Assembly: GCF_042687825.1 (NCBI RefSeq)
Contig: NZ_JBHUQE010000016.1
Location: 1-64,000 of the forward strand
Source of the DNA: Sedimentitalea sp042687825
GTDB taxonomy: Bacteria > Pseudomonadota > Alphaproteobacteria > Rhodobacterales > Rhodobacteraceae
Length of the DNA: 64,000 nt
Direction: 5' to 3'
Of the stretch, positions 24,319 to 33,034 are shown piece after piece. Both the position numbers and the translations under genes were made by a program. Under the pieces are notes generated by a model. That model was not told where the DNA came from. It did not search any database and was given only the letters and a program-made list of their open reading frames with translations. Numbering within the stretch: the first letter of the stretch is position 1; every line of letters starts with the position of its first letter.

Positions 24319-24357
24319 GCTTGGGAAGCTGCTGTTCTACCATTGAGCTACACCCGC
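24319..24357 (-). pseudogene. host tRNA-Gly(CCC), 5' half only (attR)
   Basis: Read leftward from 24357 this is the acceptor GCGGGTG, a D-arm (GCTC...GAAC, with one mismatch), the anticodon stem GCAGC and the loop TTCCCAA. After the core GCTTGGGAAGC the sequence turns into element DNA and no T-arm follows. It is therefore the chromosomal 5' half of the split tRNA. The 3' half of units 2-3 (GCTGA) pairs with GCAGC except at the outermost position, supporting the reconstruction of one former gene. Confidence 0.88.
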
Positions 24358-24486
24358 GCGCTGATCTCTTGTTATGTCCGGGTGGGGGCGGATTCAAGGG
24401 CGAATGGGCGCATACCAGGGAATTGCGGGCACCGGGCCGTCGCCCAGGTCAGGGCGGCGATCCGATGCGCACTGGTCGATCCGGTG

Positions 24487-25278
24487 TCAGAGATATTCCG
24501 GCTGCGGCATGCCCAGGACGTGATAGCCGCCATCGACGTGGATGATTTCGCCGGTGGTGCAGGCGCCAGCATCCGAGGCCAGGTAGACGGCAGTGCCGCC
24601 GACAGCCTCAAGCGTGGCGTTGCTGCGCAAGGGCGCGTTCTGGTCGGTGTGCTTGTAAGTCTTGCGCGCGCCACCAATGGCGGCGCCGGCCAAGGTTTTC
24701 ATCGGACCGGGCGAGATCGCGTTCACCCGGATGCCCTCGGGACCGAGATCGTTGGCCAGATAGCGGGTGGCGGATTCCAGGGCCGCCTTGGCCACACCCA
24801 TGACGTTGTAATTGGGCACGACGCGGTTGCTGCCCTGATAGGTCAGGGTCATCAGGGTGCCGCCGTTGTCGATCATCAGGGGATGGGCGCGGCGCGCCAC
24901 CTCGATAAAGGAATAGGCGCTGATATCCAGCGTGTTCTTGAAATTGGCCCGGCTGGTGTTGAGGAACCGGCCAGTCAGTTCGGTCTTTTCCGAAAAGGCG
25001 ATGGCATGCACCAGAAAGTCGATGCTCGGCCAGCGTGCCGCCAGCTGATCAAAGGCGCGGTCCAGCGAGGCATCGTCGGTGACGTCGACATCGACCATCA
25101 GATCCGAACCGACCGACGCGGCCAGCGGTTCCAGCCGCTTACCAAAGGCCTCGCCCTGATAGGTAAAGGCCAGCTCGGCCCCGGCCTGGTGCATCGCGCG
25201 GGCGATGCCCCAAGCGATCGAGCGTTCATTGGCCACGCCCATGATCAGGCCGCGTTTTCCCTTGAGCAGTTCTGACAT
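24487..25278 (-). CDS. fabI: enoyl-ACP reductase [NADH] FabI
   Basis: A 263-residue short-chain dehydrogenase. The FabI hallmarks are the GLIMGVANERSIAWGIA nucleotide loop and the Tyr-x6-Lys site, seen as YNVMGVAK. It reduces trans-2-enoyl-ACP in the last step of fatty acid elongation. The gene follows fabB by 10 bp and ends the leftward fabA-fabB-fabI operon. Its stop lies about 130 bp from the broken tRNA-Gly half, so the element inserted just downstream of this operon. It is normal in length and has no oddities. Confidence 0.95.
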   Translation of the reverse strand: MSELLKGKRGLIMGVANERSIAWGIARAMHQAGAELAFTYQGEAFGKRLEPLAASVGSDLMVDVDVTDDASLDRAFDQLAARWPSIDFLVHAIAFSEKTELTGRFLNTSRANFKNTLDISAYSFIEVARRAHPLMIDNGGTLMTLTYQGSNRVVPNYNVMGVAKAALESATRYLANDLGPEGIRVNAISPGPMKTLAGAAIGGARKTYKHTDQNAPLRSNATLEAVGGTAVYLASDAGACTTGEIIHVDGGYHVLGMPQPEYL

Positions 25279-25288
25279 GATCCGATCC

Positions 25289-26518
25289 CTAGTCCTTGAA
25301 TTTCGACAGGATCATGGATCCATTGGTGCCGCCAAAGCCAAAGCTGTTGGTCATCACGCTGTCCAGCCCGGCATTCTGCACCGTTTCCAGCGCGATTTCC
25401 GAGGCATCCAGCGCCGGGTCCAGGGTTTCGACATTGATCGAGCGGGCGATAAAGTCGTTGTCCAGCATCAGCAGGCTGAAGATCGCCTCGAGCGCGCCGG
25501 CAGCCCCCTGGGCATGGCCGGTCATCGACTTGGTCGAACTGATCGGCGGGGTGGACCCTTGTCCAAAGACCCGGCGCACCGCCTCGACCTCGCCGACATC
25601 GCCGACCGGCGTGCTGGTGCCATGGGCGTTGATATAGTCCACACTGCGGCCCTCGGGCAGGGATTGCAGGGCCAGGCGCATGGCGCGTTCGCCGCCCTCG
25701 CCGGACGGGGCCACCATGTCATGGCCATCGCTGGTGGCGGCATAACCGGTGACCTCGGCATAGATTTTCGCGCCGCGCGCCTGCGCATGTTCCAGCTCTT
25801 CAAGCACCACGATACCGCCGCCGCCCGAGATCACGAAACCATCGCGATTGGCGTCAAAGGCGCGGCTGGCGGTCTGAGGTGCGTCATTGTATTTGCTGCT
25901 CATCGCGCCCATGGCGTCGAACAGGCAGGACAGGGTCCAGTCCAGTTCCTCGCCGCCGCCGGCAAACATTACGTCCTGCTTGCCCAGCATGATCTGTTCC
26001 GCGGCATTGCCGATGCAATGCAGGCTGGTCGAGCAGGCCGAGGTGATGGAATAGTTGATGCCCTTGATCTTGTAGGCGGTGGCCAGGTTGGCCGAAATCG
26101 TCGAGGACATGCATTTGGGCACGGCAAAGGGGCCGATGCGCTTGGTGGCGCCGGATTTCAGCACCGTCTGATGCGCGGTCAGCATGGCGCTGGTCGAGGG
26201 GCCGCCCGAGCCGGCGACCAGGCCGGTGCGCGGATTGACGATGTCGGATTCTTCCAGCCCGGCATCGGCGATCGCCTCGGCCATGGCGATATGGGCATAG
26301 GCCGCCCCCGGTCCCATGAACCGCAGGGTGCGCTTGTCCACATGGTCGCTGGGGGTGATCTTGAGCGTGCCGGCGATCTGGCTGCGGAACCCGTGTTCGG
26401 CCATTTCGGGGCAGGCTTCGATTCCCGAACTGCCGGATTTCAGTGCTGCCAGAACCTCGGCGGCATTATTTCCGATGGACGAGACTATACCCAGCCCAGT
26501 GACAACGACGCGACGCAT
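25289..26518 (-). CDS. fabB: 3-oxoacyl-ACP synthase I
   Basis: A 409-residue condensing enzyme with the Cys-His-His triad: Cys in TSACSTSLHC, His in NAHGTSTPVGD and His in SMTGHAQGAAG, with the GFGGTN loop at the end. FabB elongates cis-3-decenoyl-ACP, the branch that makes unsaturated fatty acids together with FabA. It is preceded by fabA with a 36-bp gap and followed by fabI, an arrangement common in Rhodobacterales. The ATG at 26518 starts the canonical RRVVVTGLG. Confidence 0.95.
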   Translation of the reverse strand: MRRVVVTGLGIVSSIGNNAAEVLAALKSGSSGIEACPEMAEHGFRSQIAGTLKITPSDHVDKRTLRFMGPGAAYAHIAMAEAIADAGLEESDIVNPRTGLVAGSGGPSTSAMLTAHQTVLKSGATKRIGPFAVPKCMSSTISANLATAYKIKGINYSITSACSTSLHCIGNAAEQIMLGKQDVMFAGGGEELDWTLSCLFDAMGAMSSKYNDAPQTASRAFDANRDGFVISGGGGIVVLEELEHAQARGAKIYAEVTGYAATSDGHDMVAPSGEGGERAMRLALQSLPEGRSVDYINAHGTSTPVGDVGEVEAVRRVFGQGSTPPISSTKSMTGHAQGAAGALEAIFSLLMLDNDFIARSINVETLDPALDASEIALETVQNAGLDSVMTNSFGFGGTNGSMILSKFKD

Positions 26519-26554
26519 CGGCGGTCTCCTTTATGGCGGCCCGTGCGGGCGTGA

Positions 26555-27067
26555 TCAGGTCTGGGCTGCGGCCAGACCCACCTTCATGTCCTTGACGGCA
26601 TAGATCTCTTCGCCATCGGCGACAACCCGTCCGTCTGCCACGCCCAGCTTCAGCTTGCGGTCGATGATGCGGGTCATGTCCACATAGTAGGTCAGCATCT
26701 TGCGGTCCGGCTTGACCATGCCCTTCAGCTTGACCTCGCCGACGCCCATCGCCATGCCCTGACCCTGCATGCCGCGCCAGCCCAGGTTGAAACCGGTCAA
26801 CTGCCACAACCCGTCCAGACCCAGACAGCCGGGCATGATCGGGTTGCCGGGGAAATGACAGTCAAAGAACCAGAGGTCCGGCGTGATGTCGAACTCGGCC
26901 ACGACATGGCCCAATCCCTTGCTGCCGCCATCGGCGCTGATTTCGGTGATCCGGTCCATCATCAGCATGGGGGGCAGGGGCAGTTGCGCGTTCCCCGGGC
27001 CGAAAAGTTCGCCACGGGCGCATTTGAGCAAGCCCTCTTTGTCAAAACTGTTGGGGAATTGCGCCAT
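26555..27067 (-). CDS. fabA: 3-hydroxydecanoyl-ACP dehydratase/isomerase
   Basis: A 170-residue hotdog-fold protein, matching the usual length of FabA. The active-site His is in FDCHFPGNPIMPGCLGLD, the FabA signature that also holds the catalytic Asp further on. It dehydrates 3-hydroxydecanoyl-ACP and isomerises the trans-2 to the cis-3 double bond. The ATG at 27067 begins the family-like MAQFPNSFDK; a longer frame adds 12 unrelated residues. It is first in the fabA-fabB-fabI operon. Confidence 0.94.
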   Translation of the reverse strand: MAQFPNSFDKEGLLKCARGELFGPGNAQLPLPPMLMMDRITEISADGGSKGLGHVVAEFDITPDLWFFDCHFPGNPIMPGCLGLDGLWQLTGFNLGWRGMQGQGMAMGVGEVKLKGMVKPDRKMLTYYVDMTRIIDRKLKLGVADGRVVADGEEIYAVKDMKVGLAAAQT

Positions 27068-27194
27068 CCTGCCGGCTCTCCTGCTCGGGTAATGCTGTTG
27101 CAATCCCGTCTAGCATCGGCGCTTAGGGTCCTGCAAGTGCGGCGCAATCGCCGGGCCGAGCGGCCCAGCAGCGGCGCCCGCGGCACCTGGCGCA

Positions 27195-28067
27195 TCAGTC
27201 GCGCGGATTGGCCGGCACGACAGCGCGGCGATAGAGGTGCCAGGTCGCATGGCCCAGCACCGGCAGGATCACCATCAACCCGACGAACAGCGTCGCCATG
27301 CCGACGGCCAGCGACCCGGCGACGATCAGCCCCCAGGCGGCGGCGGTTTTCGGCGAGCGCCGGGCGACCCGGACCGAAGTGATCACCGCACGCGGCAGGC
27401 CGACATGGCGGTCGATCAGCAGGGGAAAGGACACCAGGCTGATGGCCAGGGCGACGATGGCGAAACCGAATCCGACGGCCAGACCGACGATCAGCATCGC
27501 CCATCCGGCCAGCGAGCCGAAAGTGGCCTGCAGCAGCAGAACCAGCGATTGCGGCGGTTCCGGCCCCAGGGTCAGCTTGTAGATCGCGCCGGCGGCGAAC
27601 ATCCAGCCGATGAACAGGACCGCCAGGTAGCCGCCCAGCACGACGATCGGCGTGCAGGAGGGAGAAGAGATAACACCGAACGCGTCACCCCATCCGGTGT
27701 CCAGACCGGCTTCGCGGCGCCGGCTCAACTCGTACAGGCCGATAGCCGCCACCGGTCCGACCAGCGCAAACCCCGACAGCAGCGGGAACAACAGCGGCAG
27801 CAGGTCGCGGTTCATCGCGAACCATGTCAGAACCAGTCCAAGCACCGGATAGACCAGCGCGATGAACATGACGTCCGTGCGCATGGCGGTGAAATCCTCG
27901 TAGCCCTTGGCCAAAGCGGCGCGCAGATCCGCCAGCGTGATGTTGCGCAGAACGATCGGCGCGGTGTCCACGCCCGAGAGTTCGCCCGCGCCCGAGCCGA
28001 TGCTGTGCGAGCCGCGGCCGAACAGTTGCGCGATCCATGAAATCGGGTTGCCTATTGTCTTGACCAT
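27195..28067 (-). CDS. DUF2189 family membrane protein
   Basis: A 290-residue inner-membrane protein. A 45-residue cytosolic start leads to the DUF2189 pattern (ITLADLRAALAKGYEDFTAMRTDVMFIALVYP), then about six hydrophobic segments, with RREAGLDTGWGDAF in one loop. DUF2189 proteins are widespread in alphaproteobacteria and have no firm function. It is divergent from irr across 270 bp and is followed by fabA on the same strand after about 127 bp. No motif suggests an enzyme. Confidence 0.82.
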   Translation of the reverse strand: MVKTIGNPISWIAQLFGRGSHSIGSGAGELSGVDTAPIVLRNITLADLRAALAKGYEDFTAMRTDVMFIALVYPVLGLVLTWFAMNRDLLPLLFPLLSGFALVGPVAAIGLYELSRRREAGLDTGWGDAFGVISSPSCTPIVVLGGYLAVLFIGWMFAAGAIYKLTLGPEPPQSLVLLLQATFGSLAGWAMLIVGLAVGFGFAIVALAISLVSFPLLIDRHVGLPRAVITSVRVARRSPKTAAAWGLIVAGSLAVGMATLFVGLMVILPVLGHATWHLYRRAVVPANPRD

Positions 28068-28280
28068 GTTGCCCTCGCTTGCACTGAGTGTGTGTCAAAG
28101 GGCCAACGACCGGGCGGGCATATCGCATTCCCGCGGGCCAGGCCCATGGGGATCCATCCGTCCCCATGCTAGCAAATGCGCCGGCTGCTGTCGCCCTGCA
28201 CGATGCGGTTTCACGCAGACGTGCGCTGCGGGCGTCTGTGCGGCGGGAGGCGGCGGCGGCCTGTTGCGAATGAATTTCAT

Positions 28281-28315
28281 TTGAATTCCGAGCCCGATGC
28301 CCCTTATATATCGGG
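28281..28315 (+). promoter_or_regulatory. candidate irr promoter with inverted repeat
   Basis: TTGAAT (28281-28286) and TTATAT (28304-28309) are spaced 17 bp, a sigma-70-like pair 29 bp before the irr start. CCCGAT (28293-28298) and ATCGGG (28310-28315) form a 6-bp dyad around the -10 box, a good place for an operator, possibly for autoregulation. No experimental or alignment support was available. Confidence 0.45.
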
Positions 28316-28337
28316 TCACGAAAGGGAAACGGGGCCG

Positions 28338-28763
28338 ATGCCAAAGCCGATGCCAAGCGCCAACGAGACCGCCGCGACCTGGCTGGGGTCGGCCGGGCTG
28401 CGCCCGACGCGCCAGCGCCTGGCGCTGGCCGAGTTGCTGGTGGGCGATGGTCAGCATCGCCACGTCACCGCCGAAAGCCTGTTCGAAGCGGCCCGTTCCG
28501 CCGGGGCGACAGTGTCGCTGGCCACGGTTTACAACACGCTGCGGGCGTTCTGCGATGCCGGGCTGCTGCAAGAGGTCGGGGTGGACGGATCGAAAAGCCA
28601 TTTCGACACGAACACCCGTGATCACCCGCATTTCTATTGGGAAGACGAGGGTCGGTTGACCGATGCGCCTTCGGATCAGCTGGTGATCACCCGTCTGCCC
28701 AGGGCGCCGGATGGTGCCGAGATCGCCGCGGTGGATGTGGTCATTCGCCTGCGGCGGACCTGA
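28338..28763 (+). CDS. irr: iron response regulator Irr (Fur family)
   Basis: A 141-residue Fur-family repressor. The winged helix shows GLRPTRQRLALAELL and the recognition helix TVSLATVYNTLRAF. The dimerisation half has FDTNTRDHPHFYWEDEG, where Irr proteins bind heme or sense iron status via HxH. The Cys-rich zinc motifs of Fur are absent, which fits Irr. Irr represses or activates iron and heme genes under iron limitation in alphaproteobacteria. The ATG at 28338 follows AAAGGG. Its position beside the fabA operon is typical of Rhodobacterales. Confidence 0.88.
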   Translation: MPKPMPSANETAATWLGSAGLRPTRQRLALAELLVGDGQHRHVTAESLFEAARSAGATVSLATVYNTLRAFCDAGLLQEVGVDGSKSHFDTNTRDHPHFYWEDEGRLTDAPSDQLVITRLPRAPDGAEIAAVDVVIRLRRT

Positions 28764-28823
28764 GGCCGCCCGCCCGTCACCCGGTCGCCCGCCAGACCGA
28801 TTTTGCCGAAAAGGCCGCCCAGC

Positions 28824-29636
28824 ATGCCTCATCCCTTGGTCAGCCGCGCCGATATCGACGGTTTTCGCCGCGATGGCGTGGTGCTGATCCGTGGTCTGTT
28901 CGCCGATCATGTCGAAACCCTGCGCGCGGGCATCGCCGCGAACATGGCCGATCCCGGCCCCTATGCCTCGGAAAACCGCAAGGCCGGGCAGACCGGGCGG
29001 TTCTTTGACGATTACTGCAACTGGCAGCGGATCCCGGAATTTGCGCAGGTGATCCGCGACTCGCCCGCTGCCGAGGTGGCCGCCGACCTGATGGGCGCCG
29101 AGACGGTACAGCTGTTTCACGATCATGTGCTGGTCAAGGAGCCGGGCACATCGATGGCAACGCCCTGGCATCAGGACGGGCCCTATTATTTCGTGCAGGG
29201 ACGGCAGACGCTCAGTTTCTGGTCGCCGCTGGACGCGGTCACGGAGGCGACCCTGCGCTGTGTCGCCGGCTCGCATCTGTGGGAAAAGGACGTGCTGCCG
29301 ACGCGCTGGGTGTCGCAAGAAGGTTTCTTTCCCGACGCGGGCCAGTACATGCCGGTGCCCGATCCCGACGCCGAGGGCATGCGCATCGTCGAATTTCCGA
29401 TGCAGCCGGGAGATGCGGTAGCCTTTCATTTTCGCACCCTGCACGGTGCGCGCGGCAATACCAGTACGGCGCGGCGCCGGGCGTTCTCGCTGCGGGTGGT
29501 CGGGGATGACGCGCGCTATGTGCAGCGGCCCGGGCCGACCTCGCCACCGTTTCCGGGCCATGGCATGTCGGCGGGGCAAAAGCTGCGCGGCGACTGGTTC
29601 CCGGTGATCTGGCCGCGCGGCGCCAGCCCCGGCTGA
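28824..29636 (+). CDS. phytanoyl-CoA dioxygenase family protein
   Basis: A 270-residue Fe(II)/2-oxoglutarate dioxygenase. The iron ligands are the H-x-D in WHQDGPY and the distal His in FRTLHGARGN, with an Arg after it for 2-oxoglutarate. PhyH-family enzymes hydroxylate small lipids, osmolytes or natural products; members from marine Rhodobacterales include ectoine hydroxylase relatives, but nothing here points to ectoine genes. The ATG at 28824 was chosen over one 21 bp upstream because AAGG lies at proper spacing. It follows irr by 60 bp, so iron-linked control by read-through is possible. Confidence 0.85.
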   Translation: MPHPLVSRADIDGFRRDGVVLIRGLFADHVETLRAGIAANMADPGPYASENRKAGQTGRFFDDYCNWQRIPEFAQVIRDSPAAEVAADLMGAETVQLFHDHVLVKEPGTSMATPWHQDGPYYFVQGRQTLSFWSPLDAVTEATLRCVAGSHLWEKDVLPTRWVSQEGFFPDAGQYMPVPDPDAEGMRIVEFPMQPGDAVAFHFRTLHGARGNTSTARRRAFSLRVVGDDARYVQRPGPTSPPFPGHGMSAGQKLRGDWFPVIWPRGASPG

Positions 29637-29652
29637 CGCGGACGCTGCAGCC

Positions 29653-30540
29653 TCAGAACCACTGACCCGGTTCCATCAGCCCCAAATCCAGCAATTGTTG
29701 CGAGGTCCATGTGAACGGCACCGTATTGTGCCAGGCGAAACTGCTGATGGCCTGGGACGAGCCGGGGTTGCATTGCAGCGCCTTGGCGGCGCGGAACGAA
29801 CAGACCGTCGCGGTCAGATTGTGGTGCCAGGGGCAGGAATAGGTGTTGTATTCCGGCTGATCAAAGGTGTGATCCGGCTGCAGCCGCAGCCCGCGCGCCG
29901 CCCGGAACAGCGCGATCCGGTCGATGCGGCGGCTGGCGGCGGGGACGTGTTCCTCGAACCGCCAGCGCAGGCCGCCAAAGAAATCCAGCTGCCGTTCCAG
30001 CGGCTCGCCGGTGTCGGGCGCGTGGCGCGCCAGCGCGTAATATCCCGAACGATCGAAACAGGCGCGATCCAGGGACACCGCATCGGGATACCGGGCCAGG
30101 TCGTCGGCATAGAGGTCGATCACATAGGTCAGCATGGCGTCGCGCCGCTCGCCGGCGTGAAAGGCCAGCATCTCGCCGACGCTGCGGGTCTCGCGGAACG
30201 GATAGAACAGGTATTCCGCGTTGTAGCCGTAGTAGAACCAGGTGCCCGGGGCCGCCGCGATCAACCGGTTTACCGCGTCACAAACCGCCATTGCCGGGCC
30301 GCAATCATGGTCGATGCGATGCACCCGCGCGCCCAGCTCGGCGGGCAGGGCAAAGCTGGGCGGCATCAGGGCCAGCACCGCGGCGAACCCGCAATCCAGG
30401 TGATGGCGCAGGGTGCTGTCCAGCTCGACCTCGTCCTCGACAAAGATCAGTGCCACCGGACCCCGGTCAAGAACCGGGCGACCCTGTTTCAGAAACGCGT
30501 CGAGTGAGGAATAGCTCATGTCGGTGCCCGGTGCTGCCAT
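29653..30540 (-). CDS. hypothetical protein, possibly glycosyltransferase-like
   Basis: A protein of about 295 residues with no family I can name with confidence. It opens with a strand-helix-strand pattern (GPVALIFVEDEVELDSTLRHH, GFAAVLALMP), followed by TWFYYGYNAEYLFYPF and a Tyr/Trp-rich C-terminus (CPWHHNLTATVC). The early VEDE segment and later acidic loops are compatible with a GT-A fold, which is a weak inference. No signal peptide or membrane segment is present. The start is uncertain between ATG 30540 and 30519; neither has a strong ribosome site. It converges on the PhyH gene with 16 bp between stops. Confidence 0.65.
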   Translation of the reverse strand: MAAPGTDMSYSSLDAFLKQGRPVLDRGPVALIFVEDEVELDSTLRHHLDCGFAAVLALMPPSFALPAELGARVHRIDHDCGPAMAVCDAVNRLIAAAPGTWFYYGYNAEYLFYPFRETRSVGEMLAFHAGERRDAMLTYVIDLYADDLARYPDAVSLDRACFDRSGYYALARHAPDTGEPLERQLDFFGGLRWRFEEHVPAASRRIDRIALFRAARGLRLQPDHTFDQPEYNTYSCPWHHNLTATVCSFRAAKALQCNPGSSQAISSFAWHNTVPFTWTSQQLLDLGLMEPGQWF

Positions 30541-30641
30541 TCTGGTCTTTCGGCCGAAACTCGGGTAATTCCCGGTGCATTGCAAGCCATCGCCAATCGG
30601 TCTAAGTCAGGCCGCTGATCCATCTTTGTGAGGCAAAGCGC

Positions 30642-31970
30642 ATGACCGCCCCCAAGAAACTGTTCATCAAGACCTATGGCTGCCAGATGAACGTCTATGA
30701 CAGCGAGCGCATGACCGAGGCGCTGAGCGGACAGGGCTATGTCGCGACCGACAGCCAGGACGACGCCGACATGATCCTGCTGAACACCTGTCACATCCGG
30801 GAAAAGGCGGCGGAAAAGGTCTATTCCGAACTGGGCCGGTTCAAGGGGCTCAAGGCGGAAAAACCCGATCTCAAGATCGGCGTGGCCGGCTGTGTCGCCC
30901 AGGCCGAGGGCGAAGAGATCATGCGCCGCCAGCCGATGGTCGATCTGGTGGTCGGCCCCCAGAGCTATCACCGTCTGCCCGAGCTTGAGGCCCGCACCCG
31001 CGCCGGGGAAAAGGCGCTGGACACCGATTTTCCCGCCGAGGACAAGTTCGAGGTTCTGCGCAAACGGCCCAAGGCGGCGCGCGGACCAACGGCGTTTCTG
31101 ACGGTGCAAGAGGGCTGTGACAAATTCTGCGCCTTTTGCGTCGTGCCCTATACCCGCGGCGCCGAGGTCAGCCGCCCTGTCGACCGCATCCTGACCGAGG
31201 CCCGCGATCTGGTCGAGCGCGGCGTGCGCGAGATCACCCTGCTGGGCCAGAACGTCAACGCCTATCACGGCGCCGGGCCGGATGGCGACATGACGCTGGC
31301 GCAGCTGATCTGGGAACTGGACGGGATCGACGGGCTGGAGCGTATCCGGTTCACCACCAGCCACCCCAACGACATGACCGACGATCTGATCGCGGCGCAT
31401 GGGTCATGCGCCAAGCTGATGCCCTATTTGCATCTGCCGGTGCAGTCCGGCAGCGATCGCATCCTCAAGCGGATGAACCGCAGCCACTCGGCCGACAGCT
31501 ATCTGCGGCTGATCGAACGCATCCGCGCGGCGCGGCCCGATATTCTGCTGTCGGGCGATTTCATCGTCGGTTTCCCCGAAGAGACGGAACAGGATTTCCA
31601 GGCCACGATGGATCTGATCGAGGCGGTCCACTACGGTCAGGCCTATTCGTTCAAATATTCCCCGCGCCCGGGCACCCCGGCGGCCGAGCGGCCGCAGGTG
31701 GCCGAGGACGTGGCCTCGGACCGCCTGCAGCGGCTGCAGGCGCTGATCACCCGCCAGCAGCGCGCCGTGCAGGACGCCATGGTCGGGCGCCACGCGCATG
31801 TCCTGTTCGAGCGGGCCGGCCGGTTTGACGACCAGATGGTCGGCAAGTCGGAATATCTGCATGCGGTGCATGTCACCGATGCCGATGTCCGCGCCGGCGA
31901 TCTGTGCCGGGTGCTGATCACCGGTTCGGGGGCCAATTCACTGGCGGGCCGGGTGATCCGGGCGGGCTGA
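30642..31970 (+). CDS. miaB: tRNA-2-methylthio-N6-dimethylallyladenosine synthase
   Basis: A 442-residue methylthiotransferase. The N-terminal UPF0004 domain holds cluster cysteines C14 (TYGCQMN), C50 (LLNTCHIRE) and C84 (VAGCVAQ). The radical-SAM triad is C159, C163 and C166 (GCDKFCAFC), and the C-terminus is a TRAM domain. It adds a methylthio group at A37 of tRNAs reading U-starting codons. The segment CVVPYTRGAEVSRP is typical of MiaB rather than RimO. It starts the miaB...phoH...ybeY stretch. No fault is visible. Confidence 0.95.
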   Translation: MTAPKKLFIKTYGCQMNVYDSERMTEALSGQGYVATDSQDDADMILLNTCHIREKAAEKVYSELGRFKGLKAEKPDLKIGVAGCVAQAEGEEIMRRQPMVDLVVGPQSYHRLPELEARTRAGEKALDTDFPAEDKFEVLRKRPKAARGPTAFLTVQEGCDKFCAFCVVPYTRGAEVSRPVDRILTEARDLVERGVREITLLGQNVNAYHGAGPDGDMTLAQLIWELDGIDGLERIRFTTSHPNDMTDDLIAAHGSCAKLMPYLHLPVQSGSDRILKRMNRSHSADSYLRLIERIRAARPDILLSGDFIVGFPEETEQDFQATMDLIEAVHYGQAYSFKYSPRPGTPAAERPQVAEDVASDRLQRLQALITRQQRAVQDAMVGRHAHVLFERAGRFDDQMVGKSEYLHAVHVTDADVRAGDLCRVLITGSGANSLAGRVIRAG

Positions 31971-32136
31971 TCCCCGAAAAAGGTGATGCGTCCGGGCAAC
32001 GCGGCTGCCGGAAATGGCGGCAAATCGCGCGAATGCGCCCTTTTTATGTGCAACTTTCGGCTGAATCCGGTAAGGGGCCGCCGAGCGCTCGGCCCGTTTT
32101 TCGAACCGGCACGCGCGCAGCCAGAGAGGGGGCGTC

Positions 32137-32871
32137 ATGTTTCTGCGAATGGAAAAACCGGTCCGTGCGGCCGCGATGGCTTTGGTTCTGGGCGGTGCCG
32201 CTGCGACCGCGCAGGCCGGCAATGTCGCGCCGGTGCCCGCCGATCCGGCGGTGATCACGCCCGCGCCGGTCTGGCGCGGCGTCTATGCCGGGGCCAGTGT
32301 CGCCTATGCGTTCAACGGGGATGACCGCGTCGGTCATCGCAACCCCGGTGGCGCGATGGTGGCGGTGCCCGGCACGCTGGAACAAAGCGGCGTCAACTAC
32401 GGGCTGCGGCTGGGGTGGCGCGGCGAGCGCAGCCAGGGCGCCCGGTCCTTTGTCTATGGTGTCGAACTTGGCTATGACGCGGGCAAGGCGGACGATTCCC
32501 TGGCGACGGCCACGCATACTGCCTCTGTTTCGCTGAACAACGTGCTGTCGCTGCGCCTGAAATCCGGCCTGACCAACGCCGCGCGCAACACGCTGTTCTA
32601 TGGCATCCTGGGCTATGCCCGCGGCGATTTCGACTATGCGGTGGCAGGCACGGCGGCGGGCGACACGATCGCGATCAATACCGGGCTGTCGGCGAATGGC
32701 TATGTGCTGGGGCTGGGCGCGGAACGTCAGTTGACCGACCGGCTGTCGCTGTTCGGCGAATGGGAATATCTGAACTTTGGCAGTCAGCGCCTGACGGATG
32801 CGAACGGCTCGTCGACCCAGGCGACGCCGAAATACCAGAACATCCGCATCGGTCTGAACTATCGATTCTGA
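32137..32871 (+). CDS. outer-membrane beta-barrel protein
   Basis: A 244-residue exported protein. A signal peptide of about 27 residues ends in ATAQA-G, followed by a short Pro-rich linker and repeating amphipathic strands that start at WRGVYAGASVAYAF and finish with IRIGLNYRF, where the terminal Phe is the usual Bam signal. The pattern matches the Omp25/Omp31-like 8-strand barrels of alphaproteobacteria. It lies between miaB and phoH, where most relatives have no gene. Function is probably structural or adhesive and cannot be refined. Confidence 0.83.
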   Translation: MFLRMEKPVRAAAMALVLGGAAATAQAGNVAPVPADPAVITPAPVWRGVYAGASVAYAFNGDDRVGHRNPGGAMVAVPGTLEQSGVNYGLRLGWRGERSQGARSFVYGVELGYDAGKADDSLATATHTASVSLNNVLSLRLKSGLTNAARNTLFYGILGYARGDFDYAVAGTAAGDTIAINTGLSANGYVLGLGAERQLTDRLSLFGEWEYLNFGSQRLTDANGSSTQATPKYQNIRIGLNYRF

Positions 32872-33034
32872 GCGCGCAACCATAGGCTGTTTCGCGGTGA
32901 CCCCTCTCTAGGTGGCGTAGTACGGTCGTTTTTTGTTTCAATCTCGTGAAATTCGCGCCGGGCGGCTTGCGTCGGGGCCGCGAACTTGGCACGCTTGTGC
33001 CAGACCGCCGCAATGGCAAGAGCAGGAGAGCGGA

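Larger units (their letters stand above)
9459..24330. mobile_element. integrated phage-like/satellite element in tRNA-Gly(CCC), about 14.9 kb
   Basis: The borders are the shared core GCTTGGGAAGCT at 9459-9470 and 24319-24330, each next to one half of a tRNA-Gly gene. A tyrosine integrase is the last gene before the right border and is read inward. Contents from right to left are integrase, AlpA-like regulator, primase-helicase, a 611-bp non-coding stretch, a small protein, DUF4055 portal, a winged-helix-like protein, a coiled-coil protein, a small protein, terminase small-like, two terminase large halves and two small proteins, all leftward. An ADP-ribosyltransferase-like and a DUF3489 gene follow rightward, then a leftward PIN-like membrane protein and an intact tRNA-Gly. 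No recognisable capsid, protease, tail, holin or lysozyme gene is present, which suggests a satellite or a reduced prophage. Confidence 0.88.

Noticed and set aside
24319..24357. Second functional tRNA-Gly at the right border
   Set aside because: Only acceptor 5' strand, D-arm and anticodon arm are present; no T-arm or acceptor 3' strand follows.
28261..28290. Irr-box/ICE element upstream of irr
   Set aside because: The AT-rich GAATTTCATTTGAATTC segment has direct GAATT repeats rather than the expected dyad, so a specific Irr site is not claimed.
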